From positions 620,001-684,000 of the forward strand of contig JADJXI010000003.1 in the NCBI GenBank assembly GCA_016715905.1: a stretch of 64,000 bases of DNA, written 5' to 3'. Origin of the DNA: Sphingobacteriaceae bacterium. Lineage in GTDB: Bacteria; Bacteroidota; Bacteroidia; B-17B0; Aurantibacillaceae. The notes beneath the pieces were generated by a model. It made no database searches. It saw nothing but the letters and a program-made list of their open reading frames with translations, and had not been told where the DNA came from. A program made the translations under genes and the position numbers. Below are positions 9,269 to 16,320 of this stretch, in pieces; within the stretch, counting starts at the first letter, position 1; each line of letters begins with the position of its first letter.

Positions 9269-9480
9269 TATTTTTTTGGTTTAATGAAATCTTTAAGCAC
9301 CAAATACATGGCTGCGGTAATACCGAATAAACTTAGTAAAATTGTACAAATGGGTTTGGCGTTCTGATAATGTTCATCAAGCTTTTTACCTCCCCACGCA
9401 GATAAGCCTATGGTAAGTGCCATTTGTACAGCAATGTTACTGTACTTAATGTAAGGATTAGGCTGTTTTGGAGGCGGCAT
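9268..9480 (-). CDS. AtpZ/AtpI family protein
   Basis: 70 aa with two membrane helices: NIAVQMALTIGLSAWGGKKL with a glycine-rich turn, then ICTILLSLFGITAAMYLVLK. This is the short AtpZ pattern, including the loop D-E-H between the helices. AtpZ with AtpI can form a Mg2+/Ca2+ channel or assist F0 assembly. Its first 23 bp overlap the end of the bactofilin gene, which is the usual Bacteroidota arrangement. Confidence 0.77.
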   Translation of the reverse strand: MPPPKQPNPYIKYSNIAVQMALTIGLSAWGGKKLDEHYQNAKPICTILLSLFGITAAMYLVLKDFIKPKK

Positions 9481-9868
9481 TTAATCCTTCGCCGGGTTGA
9501 TTGATATTTTTCACTTTCGCGCCCATATTACAAGTACCATTGAATATAGCACCAGATTCTATAGCTAATTTGCCAGTAATAATATCTCCCTGTATCCGGG
9601 CCGTTTTTTTAAGCGATAAACTTTCAGAAATTTTAATAGTACCTTTAATTTCACCGCTGATATCTGCGTTTCCGGAAATTACATTACCTTCTATAACTCC
9701 CTGAGGGCCAAGAACAAATTTGCCATTTGTGCTTAAATTCCCAACTAAATACCCATCAATACGGATATCACCGTTTGAGTTAATGTCGCCAACAATCTTG
9801 GTTCCACCACCGATTAAATTAACTGAACCTGTTTCGGTGTTACTTTGTTTTCCGTTAATACCAAGCAT
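9458..9868 (-). CDS. Bactofilin
   Basis: 136 aa. The DUF583 beta-helix core is visible as repeated short strands with glycine turns (GGTKIVGDINSNGDIRIDGY, then GVIEGNVISGNADISGEIKG). Bactofilins polymerise without nucleotides into membrane-associated filaments with roles in cell shape and localisation. Flanking tails are short, as usual. It lies 52 bp downstream of porW and overlaps atpZ. Confidence 0.9.
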   Translation of the reverse strand: MLGINGKQSNTETGSVNLIGGGTKIVGDINSNGDIRIDGYLVGNLSTNGKFVLGPQGVIEGNVISGNADISGEIKGTIKISESLSLKKTARIQGDIITGKLAIESGAIFNGTCNMGAKVKNINQPGEGLNAASKTA

Positions 9869-9920
9869 AATAAAAGTTTGTGCAAATGTACAAAAATGGA
9901 TGGTTTTGAGCCCTTAAATC

Positions 9921-12569
9921 CTACTGTTTTTGGGTGTTATTTAGGAATTTTTTGTAATTATCAGCATAAAACAAGCCATATCCTTCAATATTCTTCTTTT
10001 TATACAATACAGGCATATTGCTGCCCAAAATCGGAAAAACATCAATTAATTCCTTTTTAACATCTCCGGTGAATATATCTTTATCTAATTTAAAATTTTC
10101 CTGATACGTCATTACTTCTTGGGCATTTAAAAATGATTTTAAAATCACCAGTTGTTTTCCATCTTTAAAAATATTTCCGCTCATGCTAAATACTCGGGTT
10201 GAATAATATTTTTTATTGAATGCATCCATATTCAGTTTAAATGCGTTGGCAATTTTAGGGTCATCCGGAACAATGGCAATAAAAAAATGTTCGGCATCAA
10301 AGTTTACGCTAAATGTATCTGTTTTCATGTTTAAGTCGTCAGGCGAACGAAACATTTCTGGATGTTTTTGTTTTTTAATGGATAATAAAATATCATTGGC
10401 TAGTGGTGTAACCGTTGATTTGGGATATTGAGCAACTAATAATTTCAATCCAAATTCTAAGGTGTCGGTCCCGTGCAATTTTCCCAAACTCATGGCCTTG
10501 ATGAATTCAAACTGCGGACGATAATCATGCTTCCCGAACTTATTTATGCCTTCTTCTGCCAGGGTATAAGCGGAAGTGAAATCTTCTTTCTTATAAGCTG
10601 CAAACACCTGCGTGTAAAATTGTTCGGCTTCACTTTGACGTGAATTTGCTTCTTCAGCATATTTTGGATTTTTAATGAGCAAGGCAAATTCACTTTCCGG
10701 AAATTCAGTCAATATTTTTTCTTTGTATTCATCTGCCAGGTCATTTTTCTTTTCCGATTGATAAATCCGGTATAATGTATAATAGGTATTTAATAAATAT
10801 TTGTTTTTCGGATAACGTTTGTTTAGTTCTTCAAAAGTATAAATCGCCTTTTTATTATTTTTCAGTTCTTCTTTATAAATGGATCCGGATAAATAGAAAG
10901 CTTCAATAATTTTATTATCACTAATTTTTATTAAAGAATCATTTAAGGGTAAATTTTTCTCAAATAACTCTTTAATTTTTTTCGGATTTTTAGCAATACT
11001 TGAATCTATTTTTGTTATTAAAGTGTTTTCGGTATTGCTATTATCCATGCTTAAGGCTTTGTTTGATCTTCTCCAGTTTTCTTCATAATTTCTGTTACCC
11101 CATCTTTTTGTGAATTCAGAAATACCAAACGCCACCGTATTTGGATTATAAAAATAAAAAGAAGCAGCATTATTATTTGTCTCTGCATTATTTTGGTTAG
11201 CGGCATTGACAATAGGACTGTTGTTATTGCTTAAGGCTTGCTCTTTGAGCTTTCTTTTTCGTTCTTCTTCTTTTTCAATATTATCAATTACTTTAAAAAT
11301 GTAAGCATCCCGCTCACTTTCGCTCATGCGCGCTACACGTTGCAAACTATCCTCGTTTTGAATGGTTTTAATTTGCGTGATTAAAGTTTCTAAGGTTTTT
11401 TTACGGGCAACAATTACCTGATAATCCGGATGATCTTTAGGCAAAGTAACCACAGCACTATCGTAATAAGAGCCGGAAGGTTGATAATTTGCTCTTTCAA
11501 AATTAATCTCTGCCAGTTTTAAATAAGAAAGTGCTTTTTGCGTTTGATTAACTGAACTGGTTTGCACCGACCGCTTATAATAATGCTCTGCTTTGTCAAC
11601 ATGTTTTTCTTTTTCTTCTATATTACCCAGGGTATAAAATATCACATCAAAATAATCGCTGTTTTTAAATTCGCGCGACATTTTTAATAAATCTTTTTTA
11701 GTTTTTTCAGAATTGTTTCTTTTTACATCCAACAAACGCGCAATATTTATTTTGCTGTAAAAAACCAACTCGTAATTGGGTTTTAATTTTATGGTCTTTT
11801 GGTAGTATTGTATAGCCCTCTTATTTTCTTTTTGTTCTTCGTATAACTGCGCTATAATAAAACTGTATCGGGCTCTTTTGCTTTTAGGAACTCCGTTAAA
11901 CATATTGGTATTTCTTACACAGGCCATCAACTGGGTGGCTGCTTCGGTGTATTGTCCGCGGCGGATATAATAATCTGCTCGTATGGCAGGCAATTCATTT
12001 TTTACTTTTTTAGGAAGTGTTTTTTCGTTCTTCAGCAAGCTTATCATTTGTTCGGAATTACTTACCGAGCCTATTTCATTATTTACTTTGGCAATCCAGG
12101 CCATGGCAACAAACTTATCTTTGGAGGTGTTAAATGTGCGCGCTACGTATTCAAAAGATTCTAATCCGCTGAAAATTTCTCTTTTATAAAACTGTGAAAT
12201 ACCAATATTAATCCAGCAATCATCAATCCATTTACCGGAAGAAGGAATTACTTCACCCTTTTTATCTTTAATGGCGTGCCGTTGTATACAATAAGAAGAT
12301 TTTTTAATGGCTTTATCAAATTCGGCAAAAGTAGCTTTAGCCTTTTGTTGTTCGGGATAAATAAAAACCGGAAGAATTTTAGTGAAGTTGTCTTTATTGT
12401 TTTTTTCAATCTTGTATATCCCTTCATTTATATTTTCACAAGCATAATAATAACCATTATACCTTGCGGTAAGGTTATGATATCCTCTGCTCACCACCGT
12501 ATTGCGTTTTGTACTGCAGGATGCCAGAATAAGGCCCAGTAAACTATAAATGGCTATTTGTTTCAGCAT
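9921..12569 (-). CDS. porW: Type IX secretion system periplasmic lipoprotein PorW/SprE
   Basis: 882 aa. A lipoprotein signal with the lipidated Cys in LGLILASCS is followed by the PorW-typical start (YHNLTARYNGYYYACENINE). The rest is rich in TPR-like helices (for example NKRAIQYYQKTIKLKPNYEL and KEELKNNKKAIYTFEELNKRYPK is a second one), with low-complexity Asn runs near residue 450. PorW/SprE supports T9SS and gliding, linking the PorKN ring to the outer-membrane translocon. Synteny with bactofilin and atpZ downstream matches other Bacteroidota and supports the call. Confidence 0.87.
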   Translation of the reverse strand: MLKQIAIYSLLGLILASCSTKRNTVVSRGYHNLTARYNGYYYACENINEGIYKIEKNNKDNFTKILPVFIYPEQQKAKATFAEFDKAIKKSSYCIQRHAIKDKKGEVIPSSGKWIDDCWINIGISQFYKREIFSGLESFEYVARTFNTSKDKFVAMAWIAKVNNEIGSVSNSEQMISLLKNEKTLPKKVKNELPAIRADYYIRRGQYTEAATQLMACVRNTNMFNGVPKSKRARYSFIIAQLYEEQKENKRAIQYYQKTIKLKPNYELVFYSKINIARLLDVKRNNSEKTKKDLLKMSREFKNSDYFDVIFYTLGNIEEKEKHVDKAEHYYKRSVQTSSVNQTQKALSYLKLAEINFERANYQPSGSYYDSAVVTLPKDHPDYQVIVARKKTLETLITQIKTIQNEDSLQRVARMSESERDAYIFKVIDNIEKEEERKRKLKEQALSNNNSPIVNAANQNNAETNNNAASFYFYNPNTVAFGISEFTKRWGNRNYEENWRRSNKALSMDNSNTENTLITKIDSSIAKNPKKIKELFEKNLPLNDSLIKISDNKIIEAFYLSGSIYKEELKNNKKAIYTFEELNKRYPKNKYLLNTYYTLYRIYQSEKKNDLADEYKEKILTEFPESEFALLIKNPKYAEEANSRQSEAEQFYTQVFAAYKKEDFTSAYTLAEEGINKFGKHDYRPQFEFIKAMSLGKLHGTDTLEFGLKLLVAQYPKSTVTPLANDILLSIKKQKHPEMFRSPDDLNMKTDTFSVNFDAEHFFIAIVPDDPKIANAFKLNMDAFNKKYYSTRVFSMSGNIFKDGKQLVILKSFLNAQEVMTYQENFKLDKDIFTGDVKKELIDVFPILGSNMPVLYKKKNIEGYGLFYADNYKKFLNNTQKQ

Positions 12570-12619
12570 TTAAAAAGTATAACGCAAATACGTAGCAATT
12601 AGTGTGTTAAAAATTGAGA

Positions 12620-13543
12620 TTATACCAATGAAATATCAAATTGTACCAATTCCACAAATTCCTGAATTCGCTCATCTACATCTGAATTTTTTAAACCAAT
12701 TAAACGCTCTGTTCCAAAACGTTCAACCGTAAAACTCGCCATGGCGCTACCAAAAATAATGGCTCTTTTCATATTCTCGAAACTGATATCTTTTGTTTTA
12801 GCTAAATAACCAATAAATCCACCGGCAAAACTATCGCCTGCACCTGTTGGATCATACACTTCCTCTAATGGTAAAGCCGGCGCAAAAAATACTTCCTCTT
12901 TGTTAAAGAGTAAGGCTCCGTGCTCGCCTTTTTTAATTACCAAAACTTTAGGGCCCATTTTTAATATTTTTTGGGCGGCCTTTACCAGGCTGTATTCACC
13001 CGATAATTGTCTGGCTTCTGAATCATTTATGGTTAAAACATCAACCATAGCAATCGTTTTCATTAAATCTTCCATGGCAATATCCATCCAAAAATTCATG
13101 GTATCCAATACAATTAGTTTTGGTCGTGTGGTTAATTGTTTAATTACACTTTGCTGTACCGCAGGAGCGAGATTACCCAGCATTAAAAAATCCGGACTCT
13201 TACTGTTTTCAGGAACAACAGGGGTAAAATGTTCCAAAACATTCAATTGAGTTTCTAAAGTATCTCTTGAGTTGAGGTCGTTATGGTATTTACCACTCCA
13301 AAAAAAGGATTTTTCGCCCTTTTTTATTTCGAGGCCATCTAATTTTACTCCTTGGGCTTGTAAAGTTTTTAAAAATTCATTGGGAAAATCATCTCCGATA
13401 ACGGATACCAATTGAATATCTCTGTGAAAATAAGAGGCGGCCAATGAAATATACGAGGCAGCGCCGCCAACAATTTTATCGGTTTTTCCGAACGGAGTCT
13501 CAATGGCATCAAAAGCAACCGTTCCAACAACTAATAGGCTCAT
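12620..13543 (-). CDS. PfkB-family carbohydrate or nucleoside kinase
   Basis: 307 aa ribokinase-fold kinase. The N-terminal glycine pair is in KIVGGAASYISLAAS, and the C-terminal anion-hole and catalytic base motif is DPTGAGDSFAGGF. The sequence resembles the Bacteroidota 'sugar kinase' clade rather than true ribokinase, and the substrate is unknown. It starts with ATG and has no close operon partner; porW lies 50 bp downstream on the same strand. Confidence 0.83.
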   Translation of the reverse strand: MSLLVVGTVAFDAIETPFGKTDKIVGGAASYISLAASYFHRDIQLVSVIGDDFPNEFLKTLQAQGVKLDGLEIKKGEKSFFWSGKYHNDLNSRDTLETQLNVLEHFTPVVPENSKSPDFLMLGNLAPAVQQSVIKQLTTRPKLIVLDTMNFWMDIAMEDLMKTIAMVDVLTINDSEARQLSGEYSLVKAAQKILKMGPKVLVIKKGEHGALLFNKEEVFFAPALPLEEVYDPTGAGDSFAGGFIGYLAKTKDISFENMKRAIIFGSAMASFTVERFGTERLIGLKNSDVDERIQEFVELVQFDISLV

Positions 13544-13670
13544 GTAAAAGGTTTTAAATTTTGAGTAAAGTTATTGTTTATTTCGAAAAATGGTAGTAAT
13601 ATTGCAACCCTAATCAGAAAAAATCAGGTTTGCGCTTTGATTGAAGAAATTAGCGCAAATTTGAGAAAAT

Positions 13671-13720
13671 TCCTTCTTAGCTCTCCCGATTAAAATCGGG
13701 ATGGTTAGAGTGGAAAAGAT
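13671..13720 (+). repeat. tRNA-Asn 5' fragment with palindrome in the D-loop (copy 1)
   Basis: TCCTTCTTAGCTC (13671-13683) and TGGTTAGAG (13702-13710) match the acceptor 5' strand and D-arm of the tRNA-Asn at 13768. The three D-loop bases AGC between them are replaced by an 18-bp palindrome at 13684-13701, TCCCGATTAAAATCGGGA (8-bp arms, AA centre). The fragment ends before the anticodon arm, so it cannot be a functional tRNA. Confidence 0.88.
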
Positions 13721-13767
13721 TCCTTCTTAGCTCTCCGCCGCGGCGGATGGTTAGAGCGGAAAAAAAT
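13721..13767 (+). repeat. tRNA-Asn 5' fragment with palindrome in the D-loop (copy 2)
   Basis: This has the same plan as the preceding copy: TCCTTCTTAGCTC at 13721-13733 and TGGTTAGAG at 13748-13756, with the perfect 14-bp palindrome TCCGCCGCGGCGGA (13734-13747) where the tRNA has AGC. Short A-rich linkers (GGAAAA) separate the copies from each other and from the real tRNA. Confidence 0.88.
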
Positions 13768-13841
13768 TCCTTCTTAGCTCAGCTGGTTAGAGCACATGAC
13801 TGTTAATCATGGGGTCCCTGGTTCGAGCCCAGGAGAGGGAG
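13768..13841 (+). tRNA. tRNA-Asn (anticodon GTT)
   Basis: 74 nt. The acceptor stem TCCTTCT pairs with AGAGGGA (one G-T), the D-arm is GCTC/GAGC, and the anticodon arm CATGA/TCATG encloses CTGTTAA with GTT. The T-arm is CCTGG/CCAGG with loop TTCGAGC, and the discriminator is G. The 3' CCA is not encoded, as usual in this phylum. All arms are intact, unlike the surrounding fragments. Confidence 0.95.
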
Positions 13842-13842
13842 C

Positions 13843-13880
13843 AACCCTGAAGCAGAATAAATTCTCTTCAGGGTTTTTTG
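13843..13880 (+). terminator. Terminator of tRNA-Asn
   Basis: AACCCTGAAG (13843-13852) pairs with CTTCAGGGTT (13866-13875) and is followed by TTTTTTG. It begins one base after the tRNA and ends 7 bp before the GIY-YIG start codon. Confidence 0.85.
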
Positions 13881-13887
13881 TTTGAAC

Positions 13888-14172
13888 ATGTTTTTCGTCT
13901 ATATTTTATATTCCCAAAAGCTTTCAAAGTACTATATAGGCACAACTGATAATATACAGGAACGATTAGTGGAACATAACCAAGGAGAAAATCGGAATTC
14001 ATTTACTTTAAGAGGTCGACCCTGGGAATTATTTTTTTTAATTGAAGGTTTGGAAAGTAATCAAGCTTACGAAATAGAAAAACATATTAAACGAATGAAA
14101 TCTTCAAAATTCATTGAGAATTTAAAGAAATATTCAGAGCTGGCGTATAAGCTTAAGGGGAGGTATAAATAG
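13888..14172 (+). CDS. GIY-YIG endonuclease, tRNA-Asn-associated
   Basis: 94 aa from the ATG at 13888 (a TTG two codons earlier is less likely). A single-domain GIY-YIG nuclease: the GIY strand is FFVYILYS, the YIG strand YYIGTTDN, the catalytic Arg is in QERLVEHN, and the metal-binding Glu is in YEIEKHIKRMKSSK. It resembles the small UvrC/UPF0213-like proteins that are abundant in Bacteroidota. It sits 46 bp after tRNA-Asn on the same strand, separated only by a terminator, and its TAG shares a base with a duplicated tRNA 3' half. The 94-codon length equals that of the copies at tRNA-Ser (55.9-57.0 kb), although the two proteins are clearly diverged. Confidence 0.88.
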   Translation: MFFVYILYSQKLSKYYIGTTDNIQERLVEHNQGENRNSFTLRGRPWELFFLIEGLESNQAYEIEKHIKRMKSSKFIENLKKYSELAYKLKGRYK

Positions 14173-14219
14173 GGGTCCCTGGTTCGATCCCGATAGCTAT
14201 CGGGACAGGAGAGGGAGCA
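14172..14219 (+). repeat. tRNA-Asn 3'-half duplicate with palindrome in the T-loop
   Basis: GGGGTCCCTGGTTCGA (14172-14187) and CAGGAGAGGGAGCA (14206-14219) repeat the tRNA-Asn sequence from just after the anticodon stem to past the 3' end (13811-13843). The bases GCC of the T-loop/stem are replaced by the perfect 18-bp palindrome TCCCGATAGCTATCGGGA at 14188-14205. Confidence 0.92.
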
Positions 14220-14220
14220 A

Positions 14221-14250
14221 AAAGAGAAACGAAAGTTTCTCTTTTTTTGT
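14221..14250 (+). terminator. Terminator after the tRNA 3'-half duplicate
   Basis: A perfect 10-bp stem AAAGAGAAAC/GTTTCTCTTT with a GAAA loop is followed by TTTTG. It begins right after the duplicated tRNA end, copying the tRNA-then-terminator order seen upstream with a different stem sequence. It may end the GIY-YIG transcript. Confidence 0.85.
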
Positions 14251-14253
14251 TTT

Positions 14254-14313
14254 GGCCTGGGCGAGAAGTTTATCCCGCTGATGTAAGAAGCGGGAAGCCC
14301 AGGAGAGGGAGCA
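14254..14313 (+). repeat. Second tRNA-Asn 3'-end fragment with hairpin in the T-loop
   Basis: GCCTGG (14255-14260) and CCCAGGAGAGGGAGCA (14298-14313) match the T-arm 5' strand and the T-arm 3' strand plus acceptor of tRNA-Asn. The loop between them holds a hairpin with arms TCCCGCT (14273-14279) and AGCGGGA (14289-14295), plus unrelated spacer. It is more decayed than the first 3' duplicate. Confidence 0.75.
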
Positions 14314-14624
14314 AATGAAAGCTTTGTAATTATTGAGTGACAGATTTTTTGTTTTAGAGATGAAGTGGAGTCACATAAAACAATGCGGCCTATTTTAAAT
14401 ATACGCAATGTGCACGTGTAAATTACCTTGAGAGCGCGGGTATAAATACCACTGATCCTGAAAATAAAAACAGCTTTGCGGTTGCCCATTCTTCCTGCCA
14501 ATTTAAAGCGCCCTTAATTTTTCCCGGTTCCATAAAAATAATAACAAGTGTCGACTGGTTTAAAAACACCAGCCTGCAAACAATTATAAAATATACAATA
14601 CAGAAAGCGATTTGGGAAATTAGA
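14314..14624. other. Gene-free interval
   Basis: I find no coding region with believable composition on either strand, and no RNA or strong terminator. One short palindrome, GGTTTAAAAACACC, lies near 14558. It may be debris left by events at the adjoining tRNA-Asn cassette. Confidence 0.5.
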
Positions 14625-14960
14625 TTAATTGGGCAAAAAAATTGATAGATTATGCGACTCGCCTTCCTTTAAACGATAATAGGCAAAATTTGGCCGATCA
14701 AATGTAACAGCATAGGAATGACTATTCTTAGTTTTAGCAGAAAAATAAAACTTTCCATTTGAATCTGTTTGGGTAATTAATGTGGCTGTTTCTTTATTTT
14801 TATAAATATCAATCAAGTAAACTCCTTTATTTGGCAGTGGCTTCCAATTAACATCTTCAACTTTTCCCTGACATTCCGTGTTTTTATGACAAAAAGTAAA
14901 AAATAGGATAAAGAAAATAGGTAAGCAAATATGCTTGAAAATACTATGTAATGTTTTCAT
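14625..14960 (-). CDS. Small lipoprotein, type A of a duplicated pair
   Basis: 111 aa. A hydrophobic N-terminus ends in TFCHKNTEC, giving a probable lipobox Cys. One beta-sandwich of carboxypeptidase-regulatory/SpaA-like type follows (CQGKVEDVNWKPLPNKGVYL, then DSNGKFYFSAKT). It is a paralogue of the protein at 15360-15674 and a more distant relative of the B-type proteins between them. Its function is unknown; surface exposure on the outer membrane is likely. Confidence 0.75.
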   Translation of the reverse strand: MKTLHSIFKHICLPIFFILFFTFCHKNTECQGKVEDVNWKPLPNKGVYLIDIYKNKETATLITQTDSNGKFYFSAKTKNSHSYAVTFDRPNFAYYRLKEGESHNLSIFLPN

Positions 14961-14982
14961 AGATTAAAGTTTTAATTAGTAT

Positions 14983-15300
14983 TTATTGAGCTAAAAAAAA
15001 ATCAATTTTATTAATTTCGCCTTTCAATATTACGACACTCCCTGTGCGAGTAAACTCCGTACTTAAGACATAACTTCGATCCCTTTTGGATTTAAAGGTA
15101 AAGTTATAATTTCCGACTTGATCTGAATAGAATACTTTCTTGGATAAAGTTACCCCTGCTCTAATTTCCCTAAATGTTATTTCTCTATCCGGTACGGAGG
15201 TGGCACCATTAAGTAAATAAAGAGTTCCGGAACATTCTGTTTTTTTCCCACAAGAACACAACAATGAGATTAACACCAAAAGGAAAAATATCGTTTTCAT
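14983..15300 (-). CDS. Small lipoprotein, type B of a duplicated pair
   Basis: 105 aa. Signal peptide and lipobox (LVLISLLCSCGKKTECSG), then a short beta-sandwich (GATSVPDREITF, QVGNYNFTFKSKRDRSY). It pairs best with the protein at 15695-16012 (shared CSGTLY, PDR, FDLF/IDFFL end). The 23 bp just upstream of its start repeat the sequence upstream of that paralogue. Confidence 0.75.
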   Translation of the reverse strand: MKTIFFLLVLISLLCSCGKKTECSGTLYLLNGATSVPDREITFREIRAGVTLSKKVFYSDQVGNYNFTFKSKRDRSYVLSTEFTRTGSVVILKGEINKIDFFLAQ

Positions 15301-15359
15301 AGTATAACTATTTTTTTAAATATGGTTTCGAATGTAACATTTTAGGAAAATTACCTTTA

Positions 15360-15674
15360 TTACTGTGGTAAAATAATATCTTTTCGGTATTGTTTTCCGT
15401 GTTCAAGTGTAAAATACCCGTATCCTTCTGTCCCAAAAGTTACATAATAAGAATGACTTCGTTTCGTTTTTATTGTAAACTGATAATTTCCGTCGATGTC
15501 AGAAGTTGTTACAATTTTAGTTTTATTCTCAGATTTTTTTGAATCTGTTAAGTAAACGTTTTTGTTGGGAAATGGATTGAAATTTTTATCTGTTATTTTG
15601 CCGGAACAACCAGTTTCTTTTTCGCATGAGATTAAAACGAAAATCACAGATATTAATATACTAAATCTTTTCAT
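15360..15674 (-). CDS. Small lipoprotein, type A of a duplicated pair
   Basis: 104 aa. Lipoprotein signal (SVIFVLISCEKETGC) and a beta-sandwich with PNKNVYLTD and DIDGNYQFTIKTKRSHSYYV, very close to the protein at 14625-14960. Together with the B-type gene downstream of it and the flanking pair, it shows an A-B-A-B order. Function unknown. Confidence 0.75.
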   Translation of the reverse strand: MKRFSILISVIFVLISCEKETGCSGKITDKNFNPFPNKNVYLTDSKKSENKTKIVTTSDIDGNYQFTIKTKRSHSYYVTFGTEGYGYFTLEHGKQYRKDIILPQ

Positions 15675-15694
15675 GCAATTTACTTTTAAATTTG

Positions 15695-16012
15695 TTATTT
15701 ATAAATGAACAAATCAAATTTATTGTTTTCGCCATTTATTAATATTATTGATTCGTAACAAGAATCACAGCCTAATGCATAAACTTTATTTTTTTTAGCG
15801 TTAAAAGAAAATTGATAAAACCCAGCAGAATTTGTTGTAGCAACAATATTCTTTGAGGAATTGAATCTGTTTGATACTGATTCCGACATATAGATAGGTC
15901 TGTCAGGAATTGCTTGCCCTGTTGTGTAATATAATGTACCTGAACAATTTGTTTTTTTTTGACAAGAAAACAGTAATAAAGAAAACAGAATTAGGATTAA
16001 ATTTTCATTCAT
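15695..16012 (-). CDS. Small lipoprotein, type B of a duplicated pair
   Basis: 105 aa. Signal and lipobox (ILFSLLLFSCQKKTNCSG), then a beta-sandwich (QAIPDRPIYMSE, SAGFYQFSFNAKKNKVY). An extra CDSC motif near residue 77 is not present in the paralogues. The ATG overlaps the TGA of a decayed T9SS tail upstream (TTATGA), suggesting that the ancestral pair was co-translated with a T9SS cargo gene. Confidence 0.75.
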   Translation of the reverse strand: MNENLILILFSLLLFSCQKKTNCSGTLYYTTGQAIPDRPIYMSESVSNRFNSSKNIVATTNSAGFYQFSFNAKKNKVYALGCDSCYESIILINGENNKFDLFIYK

Positions 16013-16170
16013 AATATTACTATTTTTTTAAATATGGTTTCGCCGGAATTTAATGTGAACTTAATTATATAAGTACCGGTATTGATATCAATTAGCTTAA
16101 TGATTTTACTTTTAATTAGTTTGAGGGGGGGTAAACGTTGTTTTCATAAAAATGGATTGGTATAACGAAT
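16009..16170 (-). pseudogene. Remnant of a T9SS C-terminal sorting domain
   Basis: Reading the minus strand up to the TGA at 16009-16011 gives KLIDINTGTYIIKFTLNSGE and then TIFKKIVIL, which is a typical end of a type A sorting domain. Further upstream, after a frame change near a run of seven C, ENNVYP resembles the start of such a domain (N-V-Y-P-N-P). No longer open frame joins these parts, so the cargo gene has been lost. The interval 16171-16320 holds nothing else I can identify. Confidence 0.6.
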
Positions 16171-16320
16171 ATAGTACAAATTTTTTATAAAACAAGTTTA
16201 ATGAGATAAGCTTGTCCTTTTAGAATCAACAAAACTTTCTCATTCGTAATGATACGCGATGCGTGACTTTTTATCTGTAACCTTTTTTTATTTTCTGAAT
16301 TACAATTAAAAAGAAGACTT

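Larger units (their letters stand above)
14625..16042 (-). repeat. Tandem duplication of a lipoprotein gene pair
   Basis: The A-B gene pair occurs twice with an offset of about 712-735 bp. The boundary is marked by ACTATTTTTTTAAATATGG at about 15307 and again at about 16019, followed in both by TTTCG, which codes the last residues of a T9SS tail (ETIFKKIVIL and stop). The duplicated unit therefore included a piece of the upstream gene. Divergence of the proteins shows the event is not recent. Confidence 0.75.

Noticed and set aside
13842..14219. An integrase-type genomic island at the tRNA
   Set aside because: The duplicate 3' end resembles an att site, but there is no integrase and only one 94-codon gene lies between the repeats.
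13671..14313. Additional tRNA genes among the fragments
   Set aside because: Each fragment lacks either the anticodon arm or the 5' half, and its loop is broken by a palindrome.
14067..14501. 144-codon minus-strand frame across the tRNA-Asn fragments
   Set aside because: It runs through the GIY-YIG gene, palindromes and tRNA fragments on the opposite strand, so it is a shadow.
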